Shown one piece after another: positions 43,610-55,800 of a stretch of DNA of 64,000 nt. The stretch comes from Clitopilus passeckerianus (taxonomy: Eukaryota > Basidiomycota > Agaricomycetes > Agaricales > Entolomataceae). A program made the translations under genes and the position numbers. The first letter of the stretch is position 1. Each line of letters begins with the position of its first letter. The notes beneath the pieces were generated by a model. It saw only the letters and a list, made by a program, of their open reading frames with translations. It did not search any database and was not told the DNA's origin. Location of the stretch: assembly GCA_944990035.1 (NCBI GenBank), contig CALYLX010000088.1, positions 124,001 through 188,000 on the forward strand. The letters run 5' to 3'.

Positions 43610-43758
43610 GCGCGAATGTTTTGGTCAGAACCACGTCTCGACATCGCAGACAAAGTTGAACTCTTGTTTGCCTGCACAACCGTTTGCAAACAAATGATCA
43701 TCTTTTCCGGCAACTCTCATCATCCTGGTGGCCTATCACCTTTAGGAGGGTCAACTCA
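43610..43758. promoter_or_regulatory. compact bidirectional promoter MRM2 / TFIIIC subunit
   Basis: The two ATGs face away from each other with 149 bp between them, so both genes must share this upstream region. No TATA box is obvious. Compact shared promoters of this kind often couple housekeeping genes. Confidence 0.5.
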
Positions 43759-44535
43759 ATGGCTCTAAGTGGCAAACCATATCCTACACTGGTTCCTGGC
43801 TATAGACAAGTCGAGGACTTTGGTTCCGATGAAGAATATGAAAGCGAAGAAGAGGTCTCATACGTGACTCTGGATTTAGGCAGCATCGAGCCTACTTTAG
43901 TTCCAAGTTCATCAACGTACAGACTCATTGCAAGTCCTGCCTTATCAAAACAACCAGTGGCTGCTACTTCATGGATTCTGTAGGGTCTTGATACACCTAC
44001 TCCTTTTCTTCAATTATCTGGCACCATATTGAAGGGACGCCATGAGTCCCTTCTTGGCACTGAACTGATCTTTACGGAAGGGAAAGGTACGTTCCTAGTC
44101 TACTTCGGAGGAGCTTCATCCTCATAGCTTCGATTTTTTAACTCAGATGTGAACGACAAGGGGAAACGCGCAGTTAATCATCTGGCAAATACCGAGCAAC
44201 GCATCTGCTTCCGGGAAGTACAACTACAGCCTAAGGACATCACAGAAGATATGGAGCTTTCCCAGCTTGACCAGGAGGACGATAAGCCTATGAACGGGGA
44301 AATTACCCTTCCCATCGACCCTGCACTACAAGAAGAAGAGGCTTCAACCGTCAACCGTTTGACAGGGAAGGATGCCCCTCGCCCACGCTCACCGAAGACA
44401 ACAAGAAGAAAGAGCGATTCTCAGGCCCGTCGTAAGGGCAAGGGGAAAGGTAAGGAGAAGGAGAAAGATGCAGAGGATGCGATAGAGCCAAACGGAGACG
44501 ACGACATAGAAGACATGTATGTTGATGATGTATAA
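43759..44535 (+). CDS. TFIIIC tau55/Sfc7-like subunit (TFIIIC_sub6 domain)
   Basis: Model: join(43759-43929, 43984-44086, 44147-44535), 220 aa. The first intron begins GCAAGT instead of GT and ends TAG; the join restores YRLIGLDTPTPFLQLSG, so it appears to be a GC-AG intron. The domain is recognised from VSYVTLDLGSIEPTL, the LDTPTPFLQLSGTILKG strand region and GTELIFTEGKD, matching the small TFIIIC subunit family (human GTF3C6, yeast Tfc7 C-terminal part). TFIIIC binds internal promoters of tRNA genes for RNA polymerase III. An acidic segment comes first (EDFGSDEEYESEEE), and the C-terminal 90 residues are Lys/Glu/Asp-rich and probably disordered. Confidence 0.75.
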
Positions 44536-47141
44536 TGCAAGTTCTAAATTTCATACTTCTACACGCGGTTGTCACGGTGGACCTTGAACAAACATATCCC
44601 TTCATCCTGAGGGTCTCGTGGGTATGCCTTTCTCTTCGCTATGTTTTAGCCCCGAATCAATCAAACATCTAGCATATCAGGTCTCCAATCTCTTCCGTGG
44701 TGTGCCACACAATCCGGAACAAGTTGCGATACGACTTCACAACGAAACAACTTAGATTTTCTGAATTTCTGGTGCCCCGCTTTTAACTCATTTACCTGAA
44801 GTTTAGCGTGATTATTTCCTGCACCGGAAGTAGGAGATCTCTCCGGGCTGTGCAAGCATTGTCGACAGGTGGAATCTTGTCGCTATTTCCCCTCGCCCAG
44901 AACAGCTTTAACGGGGCTCCAGAGGTGTCCAGACACATCTCATGAATCCCTGAATTCCTCTATCAATAGTAACAAAAAAGGTAAGCCGCGACAAGCGGTT
45001 TTCTCTCCGTCAGGTTCGCCCGAATTCGATGATTTATGGCGTTATTTGGGTAGGACAATTGACAGACGATATGGTCCGTAGGCAACATATAGTAACTGAG
45101 ATACATTGCGCAGGTAAATAATCAGCGCCGAGGGCCACATGAATTGTTCGTCGCAATGCGGCTCCACTGCGCCGTTGGTTAAGACACTCTTGATCAATGG
45201 AAGGCCCTGGAAGCTTGAAAGCTTCGTGTTCTTGCCAAGTAAATAATGATAATAATGAGTAGCACCATGCGACCAGAATTTTACCTGAGCTTCTGGCCGT
45301 TTTTGGGTAAGAATTGAGAGCAAGGTGCGAGGACAAAAATGGGAGATCGTCGAACGATTCAGGGGCCCCCTTCCTACTGTTCCCTGGAGGACTGGCTGAT
45401 GAGAGCTCGAATGAAATCTAGACAGAGTGAATAACCAGCTGGAAAATCGCCTCCTAAGTGGAGAGGAGAGCTTGATTTTGAAAAACCTGGCATCCCTCGA
45501 GGATGCGGGCCACCTTTTCTGGCTCGTACGAGAATGCATTCTTGATGCCGAACCTGCGGCTCGGGATATTTTCAGGTCCTGACATCTTTGATGAAGAGGC
45601 TTCATGTTCCTAACAGATCTACGCAATCGGTGACATTAGCTTTCGACTCAGCCTTTCCGCAACTTTATCTCTCCGTTTCCAGAGTATATCAAATCAGAGA
45701 AACTCTCGAATCTCAATGATGCGGACAAATACTGACTGCGTCATCACCTTCTTCATTATGCGACAGTACGCGGTATCGATTACTCTTTCGAATAGAGAAG
45801 CGTGTTCAAGTTGCTATTCCTCGGATGCAAGTAATCTTCGTTGATTTAGCATCTTGAGCAGGCACCCCGCAGTTGACCGCATCAGCCCACTTGCCCACTT
45901 GGTGGTTGTTATGAATCGATAAGATTCCGGTATGAGTGAAACCGAGAGCCGCGAGGTCACAAGGAGGTTCCGCTTCGAGGATGCTCATCATCTCTGATAG
46001 GGCGGCCTTTACTGGGCTATGGTCTGCAAGGATCGCCTGCAATACTCCTGAAATCCAGCAGACAGCGTCAATGGATTGGCGATGACCTGAGTGTCAAACG
46101 CTTCCTTATGGATTTGATTGCCCGTCTTTTACGAAAGAGAATTCACTGAGCGGTGGTTTGAAGACGACGCTCATCCAGGAAGCTTTGGGAAGGGGGGATA
46201 AATGGAGACGAATCCGGCGCATCCGGTTCGTCAAACCAACCGAGGATCCGTAAAGAAAACAAAGGCTTCCGGAAGCAAATGCATGAGCCAGGAGAAGTCA
46301 TTCGAAGCGAATCATCAGACCTCAGGTCTGACACATGGCGATTAGGGATGTCCTTGTAGCGCGGAGTTATCAAGAGGGCGAGTGGAGCAGCTTAAAGCCT
46401 CCTATGTCGTGGAAAACATAGACGAGTGGTATTGAATTGAGATGGTACCACAGCCGAGTGACATTGACAAGAGGAATGCAAGTGACAACCCACGGGGCTA
46501 CATGGAAGCGACGATATTCTTGACAAAGGCCGAGCAGCCTAAACTCTAACGGTATCAGGCAGTTTCACACCAGCTGTCTGGTCCGATACAATCAAGAACT
46601 TGGCCTGGATTTGGTGCTCTGAATGGACAATGGGAAGGGGCATCATTCAGTGATCCCCGCTGAGATTGGAACTTTGGTAGCAAAAAAGATGTGGGAAACG
46701 CGTGCCCGCAAAAAGACCAACGTTCCATATAACGACCAGCACAGCGCTGAGAGGTGTTTCTTCCACTGCCTACATCTTGTTACGACCTTGTACCATATTC
46801 AAGCCTAAACCGCCTAATTCTGAAATCTAATACGATACCACCTTTCTCAAAAAACGGGGACCTGATACGTAAGCGAAGCGACCAGAAGCATTCTTGACCC
46901 CTAGGTAGAGAAGTCACATAAATTGACCTGAAAAGGCTTTACGAACGACATCGGATAGATTTCGCAGCAATTTGACAAGACTTTATTATCCGCCAGACCT
47001 TTCTCCTACCTCCACCTTGAGCAGATCCCTTCGGCGCTACAGATCATCGGCCCAAAAGTACCTCCGACTCTACTTGTTGCCAGGTAAGCCACCGAATGGT
47101 GATTGAATGGTTATCGAACTGCCTAATATACTAATTCATGA
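44536..47141. other. 2.6 kb without a supportable gene
   Basis: Longest gene-poor stretch of the window. The largest frame (45042-45626, minus, 194 codons) has biased, arginine/serine-rich content and no domain; 45806-46042 (minus) is open but unrecognised. No tRNA, terminal repeat or simple tandem array was found. It may hold decayed genes, a noncoding RNA or distal upstream sequence for the regulator at 47 kb. Confidence 0.35.
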
Positions 47142-50100
47142 ATGTTTCTTGCATCGACGGACAGAACCCTGCCTTCAATGCTGCCGTCACAACAAGGAAG
47201 AACTAATGCCGGTCACCCCAACCCGAGGGTAGACAGCAGTTCTTTGAATCCGTCTTCCTCGACGTTCCCGCGTGGTAAGTACACGCCCATCGAAGTTAAC
47301 TTTTTTTTCTTTCTAAACGTTTTGTATTTCAGAGCGTCAGGCCACTTCATCCCAAGCAAACGTTGATAACTCTTGGTACTATTCCGCTGGGCCTTCCAAT
47401 CAACCCGCCAACCCTGCTGCTAGCTCCTCGTCTGATATGATTGGTCCTACTCCTGCTTTCTATGACCCGGAAGCCGCTGCTCGTCAAGCTGACAGCGCTG
47501 CTCAATATCAGCAATGGCTTAACAGCTACAGCGGTCAACAGCATCAGCAACAGCAGCAAGACATACACGCCTACCGGACGTCGCAACACCAACAAGTATA
47601 TCCGCAGCAGCAGCATCAGCAGCCAGCTCAGCAACAACAACAATACCCATACTCTCAGGGGGCGTCTTATTCCGCCCAATATTCTATGGGCGCTGCGACA
47701 CTGACCGCTCAGCACGGCGGGGTACATCCTGGAGAAGCTGGCCAATTCGTACAACAGCAGCAACAACAAGTTTACGACCCATATAACGACTATTCCTCGA
47801 CCGCGCAGCAGCAGCCGGTCACCGGTTCTCATACACCGGATCCCGGATACACCTACCCTCACTCGACGAACCCTTCAGGCTATCAATCCTACAATACCTC
47901 GGCTCCTCAACAACACCCACAGCCTCAAGGAGGACATCCTCAGGTCGCGACCCAAAGTCAAGGAGGAAATATTCACAACTATCCCACCAATCCCGGTGCT
48001 TATTCCTCAGACTCGTTGCAGCCAGTTGCTCAGCTCAACCGCCCGACTTCGAACCCGTCCTCCGTATCGCCAACATCAGTCACTTGGCCGGAGGAGGTAT
48101 ACTCGTCTGGGCAATCAAGCTTCAACCCTGCTTCCTCATCGAGCTCTCTATCCAACGCTGTGCCACCGACGACCAGTAGTAGGGGATCAGCCAACCCATC
48201 ACCGGCCCAGCCTCCTCGAGCACCACCCGCTACGACGGAAACTACACCCACTCGGCAGAAGCGCCCTGCGCCTCAAGCTTCACAGCCGTCGAAGCCGTCA
48301 CCTTCAGGCCAACAGCAGCAGCAACAGCAGACGCAGTCACAGCAGCCATCAGCTAGCACTCAGGCGGCTCCTACAGAAAAACCTTCGACTAAGCGCAGGC
48401 GCAAGAACCCTGCACCTGCAGTCAAAGAAACCCTGTACACCTTCACGGGAAGTGACTCCGATAGTGACGATGACGGCTACGGGGGAGGCATCAGTGTAGG
48501 AATGGGTGGCTTGGGTGTAATGTCTTCCGGTGGACGAAACTCTCGATTGTAAGTGCTTTCCAAGAAAAACAATCGGAATGTATTCTGATCAATGCACCTT
48601 CTTCTTATATCCTTCACCCTTCCCTCTAACGGTCCTGTATCGTCTCCGTTTTCTCATCGGCGCCTCTCTTCCACCTCAACCCCGCCGATGTATCCTTCTA
48701 TGGAATCAACGTTGTATCGACCCTGCTGGCTCATGGCGGTCATGCGTTGATGTTCATAACATTTTATGAACTGTCGTGTATCAACACCGCGCGACATAAT
48801 CCGGGGTTCGACACTCCGCGACTATTCAACGGATTGTCGGTGGCCGACTGCATTGGGCGCCCCGACCACCTCACTGTTCGCTTACAACTTTGTTCTCTTT
48901 GCCCTTGTTTGGCTACACCCTTGATTTGATTATTTTCTCTTATTTGGTCATCTCCCAAATCTGGTAATCTCAATCACTTCGCGCTCACCTCCCTCTTCAC
49001 AATCGACATGTTTGAACTTCATCAATATCATGATCTTTCATCGATACTTCTGCTTTCCGTCTTTCTCTACTTTACTCTGACCCCTTTCGTATGTATTGAC
49101 TTTGCCGTGGTGCCCTTCAATTCGGTTCCCCTGCCCTCTTCATCACGCCCCGCACTGCCTCGTTGCATGGACGAACACTCCGGTGTTTCTACCTCCCCGA
49201 ACCGTCCTTGGATCTCCAACGAATGACAAACCGTATCTATTGCCACGCCGTTGACGCGTCCACGTTCACCCGACGCACCTCTATGCACGCGTTTGCTTTT
49301 CGGGTACCCTTTACCGACTTTTCCGTCTGGAACGTCCAAAATTTGCATTCCGTGTCGATTACGCGCGTTTTTTCCGCAGGCCTGGAGCTTGCACACACTG
49401 CAAAAAACTCAAGGTACGATAATTCACGTCAAATCCACCCTCCAATGCAGTGGCAGCCGGCACTATCGCATGCTGAGTGTGTCTCGTGCCTCTGCCGTCT
49501 GCCCTCTCTGCTGTGTTCCGTTGCTGCGTATGCTGACGTTCCGATCCTTTTTCATTATGCGCTATCCTCAAATTTCACCAATTCGGAATACTCGTTCTAT
49601 TCAATGCAATGCCTGCCGATCCCCTGATTGGTGCTACTTCCCCCGACTTTCCATTTATGGGCAAACAATCCTCCGGTCAATTCTGTCAACCCCGCCTTTT
49701 CCGACGACATTTCTTCAACTGCGGACATCGACTCCTCGAATTTTGCTATGTCATGACGTCGACCATCGTCAAAAACTGTCGTGGAACAACGAAATTACAC
49801 GCTGCGCACACTAACAGATGAAATGCGACTTCCCAACCGGCGATAATACCTGCAGAAGATGCAAGTCGAGTGGCCACGTTTGTATTGTGGAAGGGAGAAA
49901 ACCGCGGACGGCGCCTAAGTAAGTCTAGTCCTTCTGATGTCTCTTTTCTTTTCCGTCTTTTTTTCGTTCCTACCTGGCGCACACATCGACGGACAATCCT
50001 CCTCCGGATCATTGATGGGTCCTGCCACCGAAGGAAGGCTTAAATCTCGGCTACCATTTATGGTACTATCGCCGTAGTGAGCGGTCGAGTGGTCCAAAAT

Positions 50101-53100
50101 GCACGCTCGACAGGGCGACCTGCGGATGGAATATAAAAAAGAGCGAGCTTGATCTGCCTTTTGGTCAACGCCCTCCGCTTCTTCACATCCATTCTAACAG
50201 GGGCGGTCGCGTTCCATGGCCGACTTAACTTCCTCTCCAACGCCTTCCATTGAATCCTTGCCATCCATATCATCTACTTCTGAAATCTCACTTTTCTCAT
50301 CTCCAACGTCTGAATGCTCTGACTTACCACCGATTCCTCGCATTAGCAAACGCGAATACCTCCTTGCTCAAATCAGGCAGAAGGATGCGATCATTGAATC
50401 GCTGCTGAAACAGGTGAGTTGCCGTCTATGCGTCCAGAACGCGTCCACTCAAACGATCTTATCAGCTTCATAACCCTTACATCGCGACACCCATGTCGAT
50501 CGCATCCTACAGGATGGCAACTTCGCCTTCAGATTCCGACAACAAGAATGTGCGCGCTTGGCTGGACAGACTTGAGTCCAGCGTAAGTTCGGCTGGTGGT
50601 TCTGTGGGTCCTGAAGCATTCAAGAGTCTGCGGAGCCCCTCCACCGGTGATGATGACGACTCCGACAACGAAGACCCATCATCTATGGGCGTTCCAGCCG
50701 ATGACGACGACCAGACAGTCGGGCCCGACGCGGATGAGGAGAAACTGACCTCGTTGCCCGACACACATGTACCCCTAGGCCTTATCGCGAACCTCAGTTT
50801 GACGAATAACAAGGCGAAGTCCAGCAAGAAGGAGCAGAAGGATCCCGTGGCTGCCGAAGAAAATCTGGACGATGATGACGTCGTATGTTTTCTCAGCCGT
50901 TTCCAAACTCCCGGAGCGCCCATGTACTAACGCGTCGTTTTACCCATTAGGGTGTGGCAAACGAGACGTACTTCATGCCTGGTACGTGGTCTCGTGCTCT
51001 TATCTTGGTCTGAAATGTGCTTATTTGACGTCCAGGGCCCGCTACCGATCTCAAAATCCGAGCTACGCTTATTGAGCAGCATAGTCCACCTGATATTCTG
51101 GTTCACGGCCTCGTGACGCCCGAGGACGTGGATAAACTATTTGAGCTGTAAGTTCCGTTCACCATGGACAAATACGATACAGTGCGCTGAATATCAATTA
51201 GGTTTTACCAGTACATCAATGTCAGTACTGGACTTATTCGCTTACAGCCTAGCGATCCTGACGCGTTCTTACTAGCCCTTCATCCATCTGCTCGATCCCG
51301 TCCTACATACACCTTCGTCAACTTTCGCAAGATGCCCGTTCCTCTTCACAGTTAGTAAGTGAACATTCCTACTGTCGCAGTATGTTCCTAGTTAACCACG
51401 TGTGGTTCCTAGTTTGTGCCATTTCCTCCAGGTACTACAGCCAAAAGTCGGAGATTTACCCCATTGCAATGCACTTCGCGAAACATTCTGCTGCCAACGC
51501 GCTGATTGACGGCTGGAAGTCGGTCGAGCTTTGCCAGGCGTATATCCTTATGAGTATCTACGCTGTTCCGGCCCGGAGGTGGGAGGAAGATCGGAGTTGG
51601 CTCTACACAGGTTTGGCGATACGGTATGATTCAATCTCCAGCTGCAACACGTTATTCTTACATGCATCATCACCAGAATCGCTACGGACCTGAATCTCCA
51701 CCAAGTACCGACTACGAAGCCCCAGGATGACAAGCAAGAACGGGAGATTTTGAACCGGACTAGAGTCTGGATGATCTGCTTCAACCTCGACCGATCCACC
51801 TCAACCCAATTCGGGAAGCCTTCCACAATCAAAGAGGATTAGTGCGTACATTGCATCATCTCACTGAATGAAGCTCTGACGATGTCAAAGTATCATGCGT
51901 AATTCAAAGGAATGGTACAAGAAGTCCAAGAACAATCTTCCTGTACGTTCTCGGCTTCCCAGAATTTGCGTCGTTCTGACCCCCACTTCTCAGTATGACA
52001 TCCATCTTTGCGCATACTCCGCCCTTTTGAGGATCGTGACGAAGGCCCAGGATGAGATCTTCAGTGATTCTTCTTCCCCGACGGGACTTAACAAGGTGCG
52101 ACACATCCAAAACGTTATTGAATTGAGAGCTTAATCTTGATGCAGCGTGTCGATTTCCGCACGGTCACTATGCAATGTGACGCTGAGTTGACCAACTATC
52201 ACGAGGAGTGGTCAAAGAGATTTGCCGAAGAATCAGATCCCAATGGTCTGTCTTGCTTTCATCCCGACCTGTATCTTGCTGATATCTCTTATATAGACGC
52301 CGGATGTGCCCTTAGATGTCGCCTGTTGCCTTTGTAAGCCTACAACCGTCTCTTACGAATCTGGAGGTCCTGATTTGCTATCAGCTTGGTCGAGTATTCC
52401 CGCCTCGTGATGTTCTCGTTCGCCTTCCAACAGGCCTATCAAAGAGGACTGCAACCAGGCGATCAAATTTACTTCACGAAGGTTCGTAGTCGCCGATGCA
52501 TGTTAGGGCTGCCATTGATGTTTGTACAGTGTCAAGACTCTGCGAAAGCCGTCATACGGGTCATGATCGAATCTCTGGCACCAAGCGACTACATGCGCTA
52601 TGCACCTGATGGTAGGATTGATCCCCTTCCATTGGCTCGGCGGTGATTGACATGTTTTCCGTCCATAGGCCACTTTATATTTGCGTCATTTGCATCAGCA
52701 TTCTTACTGAAGGTAAGTCCGGGCTTGCCTAGCCACCGAGCCGGGACTGATGTACCGGGCATTCAGCTTCTGCGCAAGGAGTTTGCCCATTACCTCACCA
52801 AGGACCAAGAGACAGAGATCTTCGATCTCATTGGACGCCTCATCCAGACTCTCAGCTCCTCAAAAATCGCCATCGATGACAGACATACCCCAAAACTCTA
52901 TGCAAGATTCCTTGCAGGCTTGCTGTCAAAACATAGAAGGGAAGGCACAGTGCACGTTGGACGCCTGGCTCCAAATGCTCCATCTGGCAGTTCTGGTGCC
53001 CCAAGCTACCCTCAGGCAGGGGCCGGTCCCTCGACGAGCACATTCTCGGTGAATCAAGGCTTTTCAAGCACAACAATCCCCAGCCAATCAGGTGGCTCTT

Positions 53101-53532
53101 ATTCCGGGGCTATGGATGCCACCCCAACCTACGATTATCAGTCTGATGCGACTGTGCCGGCTGGCATGGGTCAGATCAACTTTGGCAACGACCTTGGATT
53201 GGCTGCTTTCGGTGGAGGTATCTCTGAGGAAGAGACATTGGCGACTATGCAAGCTATCAATAGCGATGCTTGGTGGTCGACAATGATGATGCCAGGGTAT
53301 GCCTCATGGCTTTGCTTTCTTTTCCGTGCTCTTACCAATCTTCGTTTGCAGTTTCTCTTGGCCTGAGTCTCAGTCGCCTTCAAGTAACGGTAGCAGCCCA
53401 CAGCCAACGAGCAGCGCCGGCTATTCTTCGCCCTCCCCACCCCGGCCTTATACCGATTCTCACCTTACACCCTCTCACGGGTACCACGGTGGCGCTGGGA
53501 TGTACCACGCAGTTCCCACTGTCGTCCCATGA
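47142..53532 (+). CDS. Zn(II)2Cys6 transcription factor with Gln-rich N-terminus
   Basis: 21 exons: 47142-47274, 47333-48548, 49380-49413, 49818-49918, 50347-50413, 50466-50882, 50951-50981, 51036-51147, 51202-51220, 51276-51354, 51413-51623, 51677-51841, 51891-51942, 51994-52095, 52146-52245, 52297-52333, 52385-52481, 52530-52611, 52669-52712, 52767-53296, 53352-53532; 1269 aa, every phase consistent. Residues to about 445 are Gln/Ser/Pro-rich with a basic KRRRK patch. The zinc cluster CTHCKKLKMKC, then CRRCKSSGHVC (C-x2-C-x6-C twice) follows at about 455, then a short coiled coil (EYLLAQIRQKDAIIESLLKQ). The fungal-specific TF domain has FCxxISSRYY, HSAANALIDGWKSVELCQAY, ARRWEEDRSWLYTGLA, ATDLNLH and FNLDRSTSTQFGKPSTI. 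The tail is Ser/Pro-rich. Nuclear DNA-binding regulator; target genes unknown. The start could also be the ATG at 47178. Confidence 0.85.
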
Positions 53533-53813
53533 AAGTGTGTTGATGTTACGCTTCGGACTACTTTACGCTCGGACGTTGTATGATATAACAATTTGCTTTT
53601 GGTTTCTGTGTTATCGTGTTGTTTAACCCATATGATGTTGTACCCTTTACCTGTGTCGTTTTTAATGTTGTAAATCTAGAATAGAGGCGGTCCAGAATTT
53701 CCCATTGGTTTAACTTTGATGCAATGCAGACAGGCTTTGAATTTGGCGACCAGCCATATCCTAATTTGGCAAAAGCCGGTGATCATTCTTCAATAAACGT
53801 TCAGACGGCCACC

Positions 53814-55623
53814 ATGGCCACTACGGACCTCCTTGAGTTAGTCAGTCATCAGCTCTTTTGCGCCACCTTATTCTTAAAGGAAACTACCCCAGGATTGGCG
53901 TCTTCAAGAATGTACTCACACATTCCCGATTTTTCTTGACTTTACGCTCCCAAACTGGCGAATATCACCCACTCATTCTTTTCAGACTCACCCCGGAGTT
54001 GGGTCGACCACCAAACTGCAACACACCTGGCGACACCAATGAAAAGACGGCTGAAACAATGATTGACAAGCAGCTTTATGTTATGGAAGCAACTTGTCCT
54101 CATCTTGGCGCAGACCTCTCGCATGCCGATATAGAGGACCACGAAACGGGCATAGTGGCAGTATGCCCATGGCATCGGTGAGATCCACCTGTCAATATTC
54201 CTTTCTATCCCTCATACTCTTCAGATATGACTTCGATCTTCGTACAGGGAAGAGTGAAACGGGTCTTAACGCTTGCACATATCACGTTGAAGTCAAAGAG
54301 GATTCTTCAGATGGTGTAGAGAAGGTTTTCATGGAAACACCTCGACACAGTACTGGGTGGAAAGTAGTAGAACTGAGACCAGTGTCCGAAGGTGTGCCCG
54401 TAAATCTCGTCCTTGTGGGAAATGTAATGACGCTTTTCCTCTGCGTTCGATAGCCTTCTCCGACCCGCCTCCTGCGCCGGCTGCTCCTCTGCTGCCCATC
54501 ACTCACGGAGAAAAAGCATCCATCGACGAACCCGTTGTTCCGCTAGATGAACCTCCAAGAACCCTCATGCAATGGGCTGTCCTAATTCTGAACACGCCGA
54601 ATCCAACCCTGAAGGTGCAGAGGACGAGGCATGCGGTTGAAATGCTTCGGACCGGTCAACTCGTCTCTATAGGACACAAGTCCTCAAATGCTCCAAGACC
54701 ACCTGATGTGCCACCGCGAGAGGATACATACGCTCGTAATACATTAGATCCGAGCAAGATGAAGAATAGGAAGAACAGGGCAGTGATGCTCCATGCATTG
54801 GCTAATATCGAGCAATGGGCGTGAGTTTTTCTGGTTTCCTTTCACGAGACTCGATTGACGGTCGAAAATCCAGGATAGATCTTGCGTGAGTTTCCCTCGC
54901 ATTTCAAATTCCAAAAAACTCACCACCCCTCAAGATGGGATATTATTGCGCGATTCGGACCTTCATATCCTGACATACCCCCTGCATTCTTTTCGGACTT
55001 TGCAAAGATGGCGCTTGACGAGTCGAAGCATTTGTGAGACTCCTTGTCCATCCGAGTCGGTAAACCGACATCTCATCTCGATTATTTACAGCACACTACT
55101 TACAACTAGACTTGCCGAAATTTCTCCCTCAACGCCTTATGGTAGCATGCCCGTTCACGCGTCCCTCTGGGAATCTGCTACGGTCACATCTACTTCGCTG
55201 CGGTCCCGGCTGGCTATCATACATCTGGTGCACGAAGCCCGTGGATTGGACGTCAATCCAGGCACCATTGAACGCTTTAGAAAAGCTGGGGATAAGGAGA
55301 GTGTGGATGTCATGGAGATCATCCATGCGGATGAGGTGACCCACGTCACGACAGGATATAGGTGGTTTACTTGGGTTTGCAATCGTGATGGAGGCGTAGA
55401 TCCTGTGAAGGCATTCAGGGAAGAGGTTCGGAAAGGGTGGAGAGGGGATGTCAAAGGCCCCTTCAATGTCGAAGATAGGGAGCGCGCCGGGTTGTCTAGG
55501 GATTTCTACGAGAATTTGAAAGGTGAAATGGGCTTACCTCCTCGAGAAGAGGAGATCAAGCAGGAAATAAAGGCATTAACGGAGTCGATTAATCATATCA
55601 CTGTCGAGTACAAGCAAGAGTAA
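53814..55623 (+). CDS. Rieske [2Fe-2S] + DUF455 ferritin-like fusion protein
   Basis: Secure exons: (53858-)54177, 54225-54391, 54454-54820, 54874-54885, 54935-55033, 55092-55623; the first exon and start codon (shown as the ATG at 53814) are uncertain because that ATG is in another frame. The N-terminal half is a Rieske domain with CPHLGADLS and, 20 residues on, CPWHRYDFDLRTG, giving the C-x-H...C-x2-H iron-sulfur ligands. The C-terminal half is DUF455: ALANIEQWAIDLAWDIIARF, KMALDESKHFTLLTTRL, and HEARGLDVNPGTIERFRKAGD, with IIHADEVTHV as the last acidic/His motif of a di-iron ferritin-like bundle. The combination suggests a redox or oxygenase-type activity, substrate unknown. One exon is only 12 nt. 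Confidence 0.8.
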
Positions 55624-55800
55624 TGCACGCATCTACTGTACTTCTACCTTTTGCTCTCGCGGTGGATAAGTAGTGGTCACCTGCCTGATTCTTGTGTTAG
55701 ATCTTCAGGCATCATACCCCCTCCGCATCATTTCAAGGGCGGCTCCTAAACGTTCACCTTCTTTGTTTATGAACCGCTGAGGCCGCTCTACCTGGGGAGC

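Noticed and set aside
45042..45626. 194-codon minus frame in the gene-poor region
   Set aside because: Biased composition, no domain, no splice structure; insufficient to call a gene.
47347..47862. Leu/Val-rich antisense frame opposite the Gln-rich region
   Set aside because: It is the complement of CAG/CAA repeats, not an independent membrane protein.
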